Of a stretch of DNA of 64,000 nt, positions 52,567 to 61,538 are shown one piece after another (position 1 is the first letter of the stretch; each line of letters begins with the position of its first letter). The DNA comes from UBA11740 sp035635855 (GTDB taxonomy: Bacteria; Acidobacteriota; Blastocatellia; Pyrinomonadales; Pyrinomonadaceae). The notes under the pieces were generated by a model, which saw only the letters and a list, made by a program, of their open reading frames with translations, was not told the DNA's origin and ran no database searches. The stretch spans positions 62,001 to 126,000 of the forward strand of contig DASQAF010000049.1 of the NCBI GenBank assembly GCA_035635855.1. The letters are read 5' to 3'. A program made the position numbers and the translations under genes.

Positions 52567-54606
52567 ATGAAACGCTTCTTTGTCGTCTCAGTCATCAGTT
52601 TGCTTGCCTTCGCGTCGTTCGCGTCGGCGCAGGAACGGCGGTTCACCATTGACGATCTGCTGAAAGTTCGCCGCGTCAGCGATCCGCAGGTGTCGCCGAA
52701 AGGCGATCTGGTGGCGTTCACGATCACGGACGTGGACAAGATGACCAACAAGAGCACGACCCAGATTTATCTGGTGCCGCTGGGTGGCGGAGAGACGCGT
52801 CAACTGACCAATGATGAACATTCGTCTTCGTCTCCGCGCTGGTCGCCGGATGGCGAGAGGCTGGCGTTTATTTCTGCGCGAGATGGTGAATCTCAGATTT
52901 GGACGATCGATGTCTCCAGCGGCGCGCTGAAAAAGATCACGAGTATTTCGACCGGCGCAGGCGATCCCGTCTGGTCGCCGGACAGCAAGTGGCTGGCGTT
53001 TGCTTCCGACATTTATCCGGAATGCCGAGATGACGCCTGCAACAAAAAACGCGCGGATGAAGTCGCTCAGAGCAAAGTGAAAGCCCACGTGGCTGAGCGC
53101 CTGCTCTATCGTCATTGGAAGGCCTGGAAGGACGGCATGCGCACTCACGTGTTCGTCGTTTCGTCCGCCGGTGGTGAAGCGCGAGATTTGACTCCCGGCG
53201 ATTACGACGCTCCGCCATTCAGTCTGGGCGGGCCAACGGACTATGCATTCTCACCTGACTCAAAAGAACTTGCGTTTGTCAGCAACCACGACAAAGTCGA
53301 AGCCATTTCGACAAACGCGGACGTCTGGATCGTTTCTGTCCGAGGAGGCGCGGCACGCAATATCACGGCCGCAAATCATGGCTATGATGGCTCGCCGCAG
53401 TTTTCACCGGATGGCCGCTACCTCGCTTATCGCTCGCAAGTTACGCCCGGCTTCGAGAGCGATCGTTTCCGGCTGGTGCTTTATGATCGAAAAACCAACC
53501 GTGCCCGGTCAGTGACGGAAACGCTGGATTCCTGGGTGGACGAGTTCGGGTTTACGCCCGACAGTCAGACAATTTATTTGACAGCCGAAGAGCGCGGCAA
53601 AGAACCAATCTATTCCGTTTCAGTTAGTGGCGGGCCCGTGAAAAAGGTCATAGCCGAAGGCGCGAACGGCGAAATTCATCTCACTGGGGACGCTCGGACA
53701 CTTGTTTTCTCGCGCAGCAGCATGACGAAGCCCAGCGAGATTTTTCGCGCGAATTCGGATGGCAGCGGCGTCACTGCCTTAACGACAACGAACGATGCTT
53801 TTCTTTCGTCGTTCAGTCTCAAGCCCGCCGAAGAAGTGACCTGGACCGGCGCGATGGGAACTAAAGTCGCCGGTTGGATCGTCAAGCCGGCCAACTTCAA
53901 CGCGAAAAAGAAATGGCCGTTGGCAGTTCTGATTCATGGCGGGCCTCAGGGAGCCTGGAATGATAACTGGGGTTATCGCTGGAATCCGCAGATTTTTGCC
54001 AACGCCGGTTATGTCGTCTTTATGCCGAATCCGCGCGGCTCAACCGGTTACGGGCAACAGTTCCTGAACGAAATCTCCGGCGACTGGGGCGGCAAGGTGT
54101 TCATCGATATCAAGAACGGTGTGGCGCAAACCGCCGCGTTGCCTTACATCGATCGCAATCGGATCGGGGCGGCCGGCGCCAGTTACGGCGGCTATATGAT
54201 CGACTGGATCGAAGGGCACAACAACGATCCGCGGTTCCAATTCAAAGTGCTGGTATCGCACGACGGCGTTTACAATCTCACCAGCATGTATGGCGCCACC
54301 GAAGAGCTTTGGTTTCCTGAATGGGAATTCAAAGGCACCCCCTGGACTAACAAGGCGATGTACGAGCGCTGGTCGCCGCACAATTTCGTCCAGAACTTCA
54401 AGACTCCCATTCTGGTCATTACCAACACGCTCGACTATCGCGTGCCGGAAACGGAAGGCTTGCAAATGTTCACCGCCGCACAACGTATGGGCGTCGAATC
54501 AAAGCTGGTTGATTTTCCCGATGAAGGTCATTGGGTGCAGAAGCCTGCGAACTCGGCCTTTTGGTATCACTCGGTGCTCGCGTGGCTGGACAAGCATTTG
54601 AAGTAG
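52567..54606 (+). CDS. Exported S9-family prolyl oligopeptidase-like peptidase
   Basis: A 679-residue peptidase with signal peptide (RFFVVSVISLLAFASFASA), then a WD-like beta-propeller (SSSPRWSPDGERLAFISARDGESQ, VWSPDSKWLAF) from about 30 to 400, then the alpha/beta-hydrolase domain. Triad: Ser539 in GASYGGY, Asp623 in TNTLDYRVP and His655 in DEGHWV. HGGPQGAWN is the oxyanion region. It probably acts as a dipeptidyl- or acylaminoacyl-peptidase outside the cytoplasm. GGAGAGG lies a few bases before the ATG. Confidence 0.92.
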   Translation: MKRFFVVSVISLLAFASFASAQERRFTIDDLLKVRRVSDPQVSPKGDLVAFTITDVDKMTNKSTTQIYLVPLGGGETRQLTNDEHSSSSPRWSPDGERLAFISARDGESQIWTIDVSSGALKKITSISTGAGDPVWSPDSKWLAFASDIYPECRDDACNKKRADEVAQSKVKAHVAERLLYRHWKAWKDGMRTHVFVVSSAGGEARDLTPGDYDAPPFSLGGPTDYAFSPDSKELAFVSNHDKVEAISTNADVWIVSVRGGAARNITAANHGYDGSPQFSPDGRYLAYRSQVTPGFESDRFRLVLYDRKTNRARSVTETLDSWVDEFGFTPDSQTIYLTAEERGKEPIYSVSVSGGPVKKVIAEGANGEIHLTGDARTLVFSRSSMTKPSEIFRANSDGSGVTALTTTNDAFLSSFSLKPAEEVTWTGAMGTKVAGWIVKPANFNAKKKWPLAVLIHGGPQGAWNDNWGYRWNPQIFANAGYVVFMPNPRGSTGYGQQFLNEISGDWGGKVFIDIKNGVAQTAALPYIDRNRIGAAGASYGGYMIDWIEGHNNDPRFQFKVLVSHDGVYNLTSMYGATEELWFPEWEFKGTPWTNKAMYERWSPHNFVQNFKTPILVITNTLDYRVPETEGLQMFTAAQRMGVESKLVDFPDEGHWVQKPANSAFWYHSVLAWLDKHLK

Positions 54607-54671
54607 CGCAAGTTGTTAACTTGCTGCATTCGCAAATTAACAATTTGCACTACAGAGTTGGAGGTCTTCTC

Positions 54672-55139
54672 ATGCCCACTTGGCTTAAAGCATTGCTCGC
54701 CGTCGCGCTGATAATCGTCGTGCTCGTGGTCGGAGTTATCGTGGCCGGTGTGGTCTGGTGGGGCCGAAATAAGGACAAGCTGATCGGCCGCGCCAAAGAG
54801 GTCATGACCGAAGGCCGTGAGTTCGGCCGCAATACGGACAATCAGGGTTGCGTCGATGAATCCGTATCCCGATATAAGAAAGATCCCGGGATCGGCTCGG
54901 TAATTTCAGATAGCATTTTTACGCGTGCCTGTCTCGAGGCCAGCCATCCGACTCCCGGCTTTTGTGCTGACGTCCCAAAGCAAACTGAATTCGTAAAGAC
55001 CGCACAGTGGCGAATCGAGCAATGCCGCAAGGTGGATCTTTCGAAAGACAGTAACTGCCAAAATCTCTTCACTCCTATCCAGCAGTTTTGCGACGAGCGG
55101 GCGCGCAAACCAGGAGGCGCCAACTCAAATAGTTACTGA
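54672..55139 (+). CDS. Membrane-anchored cysteine-containing protein of unknown function
   Basis: A 155-residue protein from ATG 54672, with GGAGG 9 bases upstream. The first 30 residues are an N-terminal membrane anchor (LLAVALIIVVLVVGVIVAGVV). The soluble part has six or so cysteines (NQGCVDESV, TRACLEASH, GFCADVP, EQCRKVD, NCQNLF, FCDERA), enough for three disulfides in the periplasm. The preceding 65 bases hold two short palindromes. No family recognised. Confidence 0.7.
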   Translation: MPTWLKALLAVALIIVVLVVGVIVAGVVWWGRNKDKLIGRAKEVMTEGREFGRNTDNQGCVDESVSRYKKDPGIGSVISDSIFTRACLEASHPTPGFCADVPKQTEFVKTAQWRIEQCRKVDLSKDSNCQNLFTPIQQFCDERARKPGGANSNSY

Positions 55140-55353
55140 GCTTTGAGTCTTTAGGAATTGCCGAGCCTCAGGAAGAGCCCTTGTTGCATTATGCGGAAGC
55201 AATCGCGGTGGATATCTGGTCAATCGATCCACGCTCCGCGCCATGGAGCCACGTTCCGTAACAGCGAAATGTGATCAGATAACCCAGGGGCCAGGTTCGA
55301 TCTTGAAACTCAATGTGGTCCGACTTACTCATAATGTGTGGAAAGTTAATGTT

Positions 55354-55382
55354 GCCCTCCCTTACGGTCGGGCTTCTGACAC
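55354..55382. repeat. Half copy of repeat family A; supplies a gene's stop codon
   Basis: GCCCTCCCTTACGGTCGGGC and the following TTCTGACAC match the right half of family A. Read on the minus strand it ends the methyltransferase with VSEARP and the stop TAA. Confidence 0.8.
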
Positions 55383-56129
55383 GCGTTGCGCCACCACGTA
55401 AAGCTCATCCGAACCCAGGACAAACGGTTCACTTTTCAGCGAGCCGTAAAGATTCAAGACCGCGAAGCCGGCTCGCTCCAACATACGTCTGATTTCCGCG
55501 GCCGTGTAAATCCAATGCTTGGCTTTCCGACTTTCAGTCTTTCCATCGCGCTGAAAAATGTATTCAGAGTCGACGCAACTTGCTTCGGCCAGATACTGCT
55601 CGTTTATAGTCAGCAAAATGTCTTCAATCTGATGTGAAGCGTGCGCTTCGAACTTTGGGATCAACGATTCGGCGGCCATTCCTGTCTCAATCACAAATCG
55701 CGCGCCCGGCTTCAATGCCCGAGCGATGCCGTTCAGAAATTTCTCCATGTCGGCATAGGCGAGAAAGCCAAAACTGTTTCCGAAACAGTAAGCGCCGTCA
55801 TAGATCACTTCGCCTTTTATGCGTCGCATATCGCCGAGTAAAAATTGTGGCCCGGGCGTCCCGCCGGGGTTAGTCGCAGCCCGAGCTTCTTCAACAAACT
55901 CCTCCGAAATATCCACTCCCGTCACTCGATAGCCACACCGCGCCAACTCGAAAGACAGCCTTCCGTTTCCGCACGGCACATCAAGCAAATGCGACCCCGG
56001 TTCACACTGCAGCAGGTTAACAAGAAAATCACTTTCAGCTTTCGTCTGTTCGGCCCGGATGGCTTTTCGCCACAGGTCGAGCGCGACGCCGTGAAAGAAG
56101 TCTTCGTACCAGTTGGTGGGGATGGTCAT
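55362..56129 (-). CDS. SAM-dependent methyltransferase
   Basis: A 255-residue class I methyltransferase. Motif I is LLDVPCGNGRLSFELA, then RVTGVDISEEFVEEARA, a post-motif GEVIYDGAYCFGNSFGFLAY and RALKPGARFVIETG. The C-terminal part (KHWIYTAAEIRRMLERAGFAV) contains the conserved domain end. Its last six residues and stop codon are encoded in a repeat (55362-55382), so the C-terminus has been altered or lengthened by repeat insertion. Substrate unknown. A large inverted repeat lies just upstream of its start. Confidence 0.88.
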   Translation of the reverse strand: MTIPTNWYEDFFHGVALDLWRKAIRAEQTKAESDFLVNLLQCEPGSHLLDVPCGNGRLSFELARCGYRVTGVDISEEFVEEARAATNPGGTPGPQFLLGDMRRIKGEVIYDGAYCFGNSFGFLAYADMEKFLNGIARALKPGARFVIETGMAAESLIPKFEAHASHQIEDILLTINEQYLAEASCVDSEYIFQRDGKTESRKAKHWIYTAAEIRRMLERAGFAVLNLYGSLKSEPFVLGSDELYVVAQRVSEARP

Positions 56130-56137
56130 GGGTAACA

Positions 56138-56261
56138 GGTACAGAACCGGGAGCGGTAGCGACCGGATGCAATCATCAAGCAGCGAATTACCAAATCTCC
56201 GTTGCGCGTATCTTCAAAGTTGAGCTTTGGATCCGGTCGCTACCGCTCCCGGTTCTGTACC
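56138..56261. repeat. Long perfect inverted repeat, family C
   Basis: Two 31-base arms, 56138-56168 and 56231-56261, are exact complements around a 62-base spacer. The arm core is CCGGGAGCGGTAGCGACCGG. The core also appears inside glcDE (14374-14393). It fills the gap between the start of the methyltransferase gene and the end of the ATP-grasp gene. No open frame or transposase lies within it. Confidence 0.9.
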
Positions 56262-56264
56262 ATC

Positions 56265-57488
56265 TCACTCTGCCCGCTCCATTGGTGGCAGCACCGCGAC
56301 AAAGTCATCCGCAAAACGTCGAGCGTAATCATCAAGTAACTCGGTCACTCGCTCGCGTTTCCCAGCGCGGACGATCAAACCGGCGTGGTGTTTTTTCTTT
56401 ACGCGATAGACAATCTCACGATCGTCATAAGCCGAAGTGTCCGGATATTCCTGGCGCGCCAGCGAGAGGATGATGCCGGCATACTCTTTTCGGGGCCGCA
56501 CTCGCTTGCGCGGATTAGCCCCGTCCACTTCCAGCCGGGCCCATTCTTGCCACAGATTAATTCCCGACGCGGCCTCTAAAACGTCGGCGATGTAAGCGCC
56601 ACCCACACGCGACGCGATTTCCAGAAAATAGAATTCGCCGTCAGCTTCGCTCTTGATGAATTCGGCATGCGTCGCGCCGGTCTGCATGCCCATCGCCCTG
56701 ATCAGACGACGATTGATGTCCAGCAGCTTGCGCTGATCGTCCGATCCGTATTCAATCGTCTGCGAGATATAAGCGCCGCCGCCGTGCGCCACCTGTAACG
56801 GTGGCCGGCCATATTTGTTAACGCCGGCGAAAACGACCTTGCCATTTTCGACCAGAGAATCGACGTGAAAAACTTCGCCGGAAATGAATTGAGAGATTAA
56901 GTAATAGGAAGCCCGTTCGCGCAGCGCGTCTCGCTGGTTCATTTCTTCGAGCAGCGGCCAGACTTCTTCGGCGCTTGCCAATTTCCGAATGCCGATGGCC
57001 GAAACGTCCGAGCGCGGTTTCAGTACCCACGGCGGCGGAACTCGGCCGAGATACTCTCTGATGTCCTGATGGTTGATTGCCGGCACGAACTCAGGGACTC
57101 TAATTCCGTGATCGCGCGCTTTGACGCTCATTGCCAGTTTGTCGCGAAATGTCTTGGCGGTCACGCTGTTCATTCCCGGAACGCAAAGATGTTCCCGTGC
57201 CAGAGCGGCGATCACTACATCAAATTCTTCCAGCGCAACGATGCGGTCGGGCTTCGCGGTGCTCGCGATATGAGTAACCAGGTCGAGGAACAGTTCCACC
57301 GGCGCATCGTTGGGAACGGCAAAGAGATCGGCGAGCACATCACGCGGCCACTCTTCCTCGAGCATTTTTTCTTTCGTGATCAGAATCACGCGACAACCGC
57401 GTTCGTAACATTCACGCATGAAATCACCGCCTTTGAAAAAGGTGGCGAAGCAGACTACGTTGAGCGGTTCTGGGCGAGCCTCAACCAT
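56265..57488 (-). CDS. ATP-grasp domain ligase
   Basis: A 407-residue protein starting at ATG 57488. It has a pre-ATP-grasp domain (VVCFATFFKGGDFMRECYERG, DRIVALEEFDVVIAAL), then the ATP-grasp fold with FRDKLAMSVKARDHGIRVPEF, PPPWVLKPRSDVSAIGIRKL, FISGEVFHVDSLV, THAEFIKS (metal Glu region) and YFLEIASRVGGAYIAD. Relatives join a carboxylate to an amine or thiol using ATP (such as biotin carboxylase-like and carnosine synthase-like ligases). The substrate is unknown and neighbours give no strong clue. Confidence 0.85.
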   Translation of the reverse strand: MVEARPEPLNVVCFATFFKGGDFMRECYERGCRVILITKEKMLEEEWPRDVLADLFAVPNDAPVELFLDLVTHIASTAKPDRIVALEEFDVVIAALAREHLCVPGMNSVTAKTFRDKLAMSVKARDHGIRVPEFVPAINHQDIREYLGRVPPPWVLKPRSDVSAIGIRKLASAEEVWPLLEEMNQRDALRERASYYLISQFISGEVFHVDSLVENGKVVFAGVNKYGRPPLQVAHGGGAYISQTIEYGSDDQRKLLDINRRLIRAMGMQTGATHAEFIKSEADGEFYFLEIASRVGGAYIADVLEAASGINLWQEWARLEVDGANPRKRVRPRKEYAGIILSLARQEYPDTSAYDDREIVYRVKKKHHAGLIVRAGKRERVTELLDDYARRFADDFVAVLPPMERAE

Positions 57489-57582
57489 GATGGCTAAAAA
57501 AAGGTTGGCGCCAATATACAACTTTGCTGCCTTTTGGTCAGCAGAATCGTGTACACTGGCCGCTCCCTTTAGAGTGTTGTTT

Positions 57583-57647
57583 GGAGTACCGCCTTCAGGC
57601 GGGATCGTTCCGAGACCAAAATCTACCGCTTAAAAAAGCGGAACTCC
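57583..57647. repeat. Two-hairpin repeat before the acyl-CoA ligase gene
   Basis: CCGCC-TTCA-GGCGG (57589-57602) and CCGCTT-AAAA-AAGCGG (57626-57641) are perfect hairpins, framed by GGAGT and ACTCC. It lies 46 bases before the ligase start. Confidence 0.7.
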
Positions 57648-57692
57648 GAACTAACACGTGCGGCGCTGGTCGCTGCATACCCAAAATCGATA

Positions 57693-59270
57693 ATGATCTT
57701 TCGCGGACCATATGACGATGTGACGATTCCTGAAGTTTCGCTCACCGACTTCATTCTCAAATCGAATCCCGAACTCAAAGGCAAACGGGCCCTGATTGAC
57801 GGCCCGACGGGTCGCAGTTTGACCTACGGTCAATTGGAAGACGCGGTGCGGCGCACGGCAGCGAGCCTGGCGAAAAAAGGATTCAAGAAAGGCGACGTCT
57901 TCGGAATCTTCAGTACGAATTGTCCGGAATACGCTGTTGCCTTTCATGCCGTCGCCATGCTCGGCGGCATCAACACCACCTTGAATCCGCTGTACACAGC
58001 TGAAGAAGCAGCGCATCAACTGAGAGACGCGGGCGCGAAGTTTCTGGTGGCGCCACCGCTGTTTATAGAAAAGGCCCGCGCCGCCGCGCAGCAATCAAAA
58101 ATTGAAGAGCTCTTCGTTTTTGGCGAAGCAGATGACGCCACCCCCTTCGGTTCTTTGCTGGACAGCGACGGCGACGTTCCCCACGTCGAAATCAATCCGC
58201 GCGAAGACCTGGTGGTCCTGCCCTACTCCAGCGGCACGACGGGATTGCCGAAAGGCGTGATGCTTACGCACTACAACCTGATCGCCAACCTGCGTCAGAT
58301 GGACGGGCTCGAATATTTTCACCAGGACGACACGCTGCTGTGCGTGTTGCCGCTCTTTCACATCTATGGTCTGGTCGTGGTGCTGAATATGGGCCTGCAT
58401 CTGGGCGCGACGATCGTGATGATGCCGCGCTTTGACCTGGACCAGTTTTTGGGCTTGATTCAAAAGTATCGCGTGACGCTGTCGCACATCGTTCCGCCCA
58501 TCGTGCTGCAATTGGCAAAGAACCCGGTTATTGAGAAGTACGATCTGTCGAGTTTGAAAATCATTTTTTCCGGCGCCGCGCCCCTGGGTGAAGAGCTGTC
58601 ACGCGAATGCATTCAACGAATCGGTTGCAGTATTCGCCAGGGCTACGGTATGACTGAAACCAGCCCGGTGACCCACAGCAGTCCCGCGGATCCGGTGAAG
58701 ATGAAGCACGGCTCGGTAGGTCCGCCGGCCCCGAACACTGAGTGCAAGTTAGTTGATCCCGCCACCGGTGTGGAGCTGGGCCCTAATCAGGAAGGCGAGC
58801 TGTGCGTGCGCGGTCCGCAAATCATGAAAGGCTATCTAAATAATCCGGAAGCCACCGCGCGCACAGTCGACGAGGGCCGCTGGTTGCACACGGGCGACAT
58901 CGGTTATGCCGACAACGAAGGCCATTTCTACATCGTCGATCGCGTGAAAGAGCTGATCAAGTACAAAGGTTTTCAGGTAGCGCCGGCGGAATTGGAGGCA
59001 GTCCTGCTCACTCATCCGGCGATCGCCGACGCCGCGGTGATTCCGTGCCGCGACGACGAAGCCGGCGAAGTGCCCAAAGCATTCGTAGTCTTGAAAGGCG
59101 AAGCGAGCGCCGAAGGGATAATGGATTTCATTGCCGCGCGCGTGGCGCCGCACAAGAAAATTCGCGAAGTTGAATTCATTGAGCAGATTCCCAAGTCGCT
59201 TTCGGGTAAGATTCTGCGGCGCGTTTTGATTGAGAAGGAACGCGCGCAGGCCGCGTCCGACAAACTTTGA
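57693..59270 (+). CDS. AMP-dependent acyl-CoA synthetase/4-coumarate-CoA ligase-like
   Basis: A 525-residue adenylate-forming ligase. Core motifs: YSSGTTGLPKGVMLTH (AMP-binding P-loop, A3), GYGMTETSPVTH (A5), GELCVRGPQIMKGYLN, WLHTGDIGYADNEGHFYIVDRVKELIKYKGFQVAP (A7-A8) and PKSLSGKILRRVL with the A10 lysine. It activates a fatty or aromatic acid to its CoA thioester in the cytoplasm. It begins at ATG 57693 and is followed by a SnoaL-like gene 85 bases later. The acid used is not known. Confidence 0.9.
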   Translation: MIFRGPYDDVTIPEVSLTDFILKSNPELKGKRALIDGPTGRSLTYGQLEDAVRRTAASLAKKGFKKGDVFGIFSTNCPEYAVAFHAVAMLGGINTTLNPLYTAEEAAHQLRDAGAKFLVAPPLFIEKARAAAQQSKIEELFVFGEADDATPFGSLLDSDGDVPHVEINPREDLVVLPYSSGTTGLPKGVMLTHYNLIANLRQMDGLEYFHQDDTLLCVLPLFHIYGLVVVLNMGLHLGATIVMMPRFDLDQFLGLIQKYRVTLSHIVPPIVLQLAKNPVIEKYDLSSLKIIFSGAAPLGEELSRECIQRIGCSIRQGYGMTETSPVTHSSPADPVKMKHGSVGPPAPNTECKLVDPATGVELGPNQEGELCVRGPQIMKGYLNNPEATARTVDEGRWLHTGDIGYADNEGHFYIVDRVKELIKYKGFQVAPAELEAVLLTHPAIADAAVIPCRDDEAGEVPKAFVVLKGEASAEGIMDFIAARVAPHKKIREVEFIEQIPKSLSGKILRRVLIEKERAQAASDKL

Positions 59271-59355
59271 ATTGTCATATTGCGGTTTAGCAGCGGGCGG
59301 TAGCCCGACTCTAAACAAGTCCGTTGGTGAAAACGTCTTAGAACCGAGGTCATAT

Positions 59356-59748
59356 ATGAGCACTCAAGTTGCACCTGACAAAATCTCGCGCGCTGTGCGC
59401 GCTTATTTTCTGGCCATCAGGGCGATGGATCCCGAAGCGATTGCCAACACCTTTGCCGAAGACGGCACGACCTACGATCCAGTCAGCTCGCCGGGAATCA
59501 CGGGTCGTAACGGCATCCGCGAATTCTTCGAATCAATCTACAAGAACTTCGAAAGCGTCGGGTTGACTGAAGATTCCGTCTTCGTCGCCGGCAATGGTGC
59601 GGCCGTTAAGTGGACGGGCCACGGCACCAGCACGAACGGCGGCGAGGTCAAGTTCGAAGGCATCGATCTTTTTGAAGTGAACGACGACGGCAAGATTCAG
59701 ACTATCCATGCCTACTGGAACCCGGCGGAGATGATTGCGCAGTTGTGA
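59356..59748 (+). CDS. SnoaL/NTF2-like fold protein
   Basis: A 130-residue protein beginning at ATG 59356 (an upstream frame continues into the ligase gene and is not used). The cone-shaped alpha+beta NTF2 pattern is visible: VRAYFLAIRAMDPEAIANTFAEDGTTYDP, ITGRNGIREFFESIYKNFE, AVKWTGHG, FEGIDLFEVNDDGKIQTIHAYWNPAEM. SnoaL-like proteins act as cyclases, isomerases or ligand binders. His and Trp near the end are typical. The role is unknown. Confidence 0.82.
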   Translation: MSTQVAPDKISRAVRAYFLAIRAMDPEAIANTFAEDGTTYDPVSSPGITGRNGIREFFESIYKNFESVGLTEDSVFVAGNGAAVKWTGHGTSTNGGEVKFEGIDLFEVNDDGKIQTIHAYWNPAEMIAQL

Positions 59749-59761
59749 TCTTGAGTTGCCT

Positions 59762-59813
59762 CTCTGTGTTCCTCTGTGGTGTGTGTTTCGATAAATTCAC
59801 CACAGACACAGAG
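59762..59813. repeat. Degenerate inverted repeat
   Basis: CTCTGTGGTG (59772-59781) and CACCACAG (59798-59805) pair, with CACAGAG beyond and CTCTGTG before. It is the kind of CTCTGTG/CACAGAG repeat also present at 63625-63716 in another register. It lies just before the lysA-like start. Confidence 0.5.
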
Positions 59814-59838
59814 CTACCCAGAGAATACACGGAGAAAA

Positions 59839-61281
59839 ATGTCGGCACAGATCATTACCGCGGCCCCCGCATGGACGATTCCAGGATTTCTCGAAGCCCG
59901 CGCCAACAACCATCTCTTCATCAGCGGCGTGGATGCGACCGCGCTTTCATACCGGCACGGAACTCCACTGTTTGTCTTCTCTGAGCCCCGGATTCGCGCC
60001 AACATTGCACGCTTGCAAGCCGCCGCAAAACAAGTCGACAGACCAATAAAGTTTTGCTACGCGTCGAAGGCTAATTCGAACATGGCCGTGCTAAAGGTGG
60101 TTCTCGACGCGGGCATTGATATCGAAGTCAACAGTGGCGGCGAACTTTACAAGGCGCTGCGGGTCGGCTTCAAACCCGGCCAGATCATTTTCAACGGCAC
60201 CAGTAAAACCGAAGAGGAGCTGGATGAAGCAGTGCGCGCGGGAATCTATTCGATCAACGTGGATTCGATTTACGAGATCGAACTGGTTGAAGACGCCGTG
60301 CGCCGGGCTCGTGCCGCCCTCAATAACGGGTTGCCGCCCGCGCGAATCGCCCTGCGCCTGGTTCCGGAGATCGGTACGCGCTCACATCTTGGTTTGCAGA
60401 CTGCCTTATTGACTTCAAAGTTCGGCATTTCTTCTTCGGAAGTGCTCGCAGCGTTTCATCGGGGCTTGCAGAATCCCGAGCTGATTCACGTCTGTGGCAT
60501 ACACATTCACGTGGGTTCGCAGACGCCTGACGTTGAGCCTTTCGCCGAGGCTTTCAAGAGCATGTGGAACCATCTGATGACGATTCATCGCGAGACGGGC
60601 CACACGCTCGAACATATCAATCTCGGCGGCGGCATTCCGGTGAACTACCTGCGCGACCGCTCACAGGCGGATCAATTGCCTGAACACGAGCGCGACATGC
60701 TGGGCGCTAACCTCGAACCGTCGGCGGTCCTGGCTGAAGCCTTACGCGTAGCGCGCGAGTCGGCGCGAGATGCAGAAGCCGAGCACCTGCTCGATCGCGT
60801 GACGATTCTCCTGGAACCCGGGCGCAGCGTGATCGCCGATGCGGGCGTCGTGCTGACCAGAGTGCGCAACATCAAACGCCGGCCAGAGACGAATGACGTG
60901 TGGTTGCTGACGGATGCGGGCTATAACATTCTGCTTTCAATGAATAATTACAAGTGGTACTACCATCTGATTTCGGCATCGCGAGCATGCGAGCCGGTAG
61001 AGTCCGAATACAAAGTCGCTGGCCCGCTTTGCGATTCAGGCGATGTCTATTTCGATATTGAACGGCACGGAAGACTGCCTGACTATCGCTTGCTGCCGCG
61101 CGATGCACAGCCGGGCGAGGTTTTGGCGCTGCTCAATTCAGGGGCTTATTCATTGGCGCAAATGTTTCCTTACAACGGTCGGCCGCTGCCGGCGGCCGTC
61201 ATGGTGCGAGAGGATGGAAAAGCTGATGTGATTCGCCAGCGCGACACGTACGACGATCTGCTAGCGAATGATGTTTGGTAA
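59839..61281 (+). CDS. Diaminopimelate/ornithine-type PLP decarboxylase (LysA-like)
   Basis: A 480-residue fold-type III PLP decarboxylase. I start it at ATG 59839, with GGAG 5 bases upstream. Motifs: FCYASKANSN (PLP Lys77), GIDIEVNSGGELYKALR, FNGTSKTEEELDEAV, HIHVGSQT, LNLGGGIPVNY-type segment (EHINLGGGIPV), EPGRSVIADAG, and GPLCDSGDV with the catalytic Cys398. SGAYSLAQMFPYNGR is the usual C-terminal segment. The family makes lysine from diaminopimelate or polyamines from amino acids. The long sequence between the two last motifs and the absence of nearby lysine genes leave the substrate open. Confidence 0.88.
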   Translation: MSAQIITAAPAWTIPGFLEARANNHLFISGVDATALSYRHGTPLFVFSEPRIRANIARLQAAAKQVDRPIKFCYASKANSNMAVLKVVLDAGIDIEVNSGGELYKALRVGFKPGQIIFNGTSKTEEELDEAVRAGIYSINVDSIYEIELVEDAVRRARAALNNGLPPARIALRLVPEIGTRSHLGLQTALLTSKFGISSSEVLAAFHRGLQNPELIHVCGIHIHVGSQTPDVEPFAEAFKSMWNHLMTIHRETGHTLEHINLGGGIPVNYLRDRSQADQLPEHERDMLGANLEPSAVLAEALRVARESARDAEAEHLLDRVTILLEPGRSVIADAGVVLTRVRNIKRRPETNDVWLLTDAGYNILLSMNNYKWYYHLISASRACEPVESEYKVAGPLCDSGDVYFDIERHGRLPDYRLLPRDAQPGEVLALLNSGAYSLAQMFPYNGRPLPAAVMVREDGKADVIRQRDTYDDLLANDVW

Positions 61282-61287
61282 GGGGGG

Positions 61288-61430
61288 ATTCAAGATTCCA
61301 GATTCCAAATTGCAGATTCAAGAATCAAGATTCAGGATTCAAGACTTCAGGTTCCGAGGATCCCGAAATGAGCCTCGCGACGTTGGAATGTAGACCTTTG
61401 GAATCTTGAATTTTGAATCTTGAATTCTCC
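61288..61430. repeat. Degenerate ATTCAAGATTC repeat tract, 257-base non-coding gap
   Basis: ATTCAAGATTCC, ATTCAAGAATCAAGATTC and ATTCAAGAC repeat on the left half, and GGAATCTTGAATTTTGAATC, TTGAATTC on the right half, so the two halves are roughly complementary. The gap to the next gene (61539) has nothing else I can name. Confidence 0.55.
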
Positions 61431-61538
61431 ATGTGATTGTATGCAGCATGACCGATCGGCTTTTACTGTACGGTTTGCCGCTTCCAGAAAGAAAGGCAAT
61501 ATCCAAGCCCAAGACGTGTGAGATAATGCGCGGCCATC

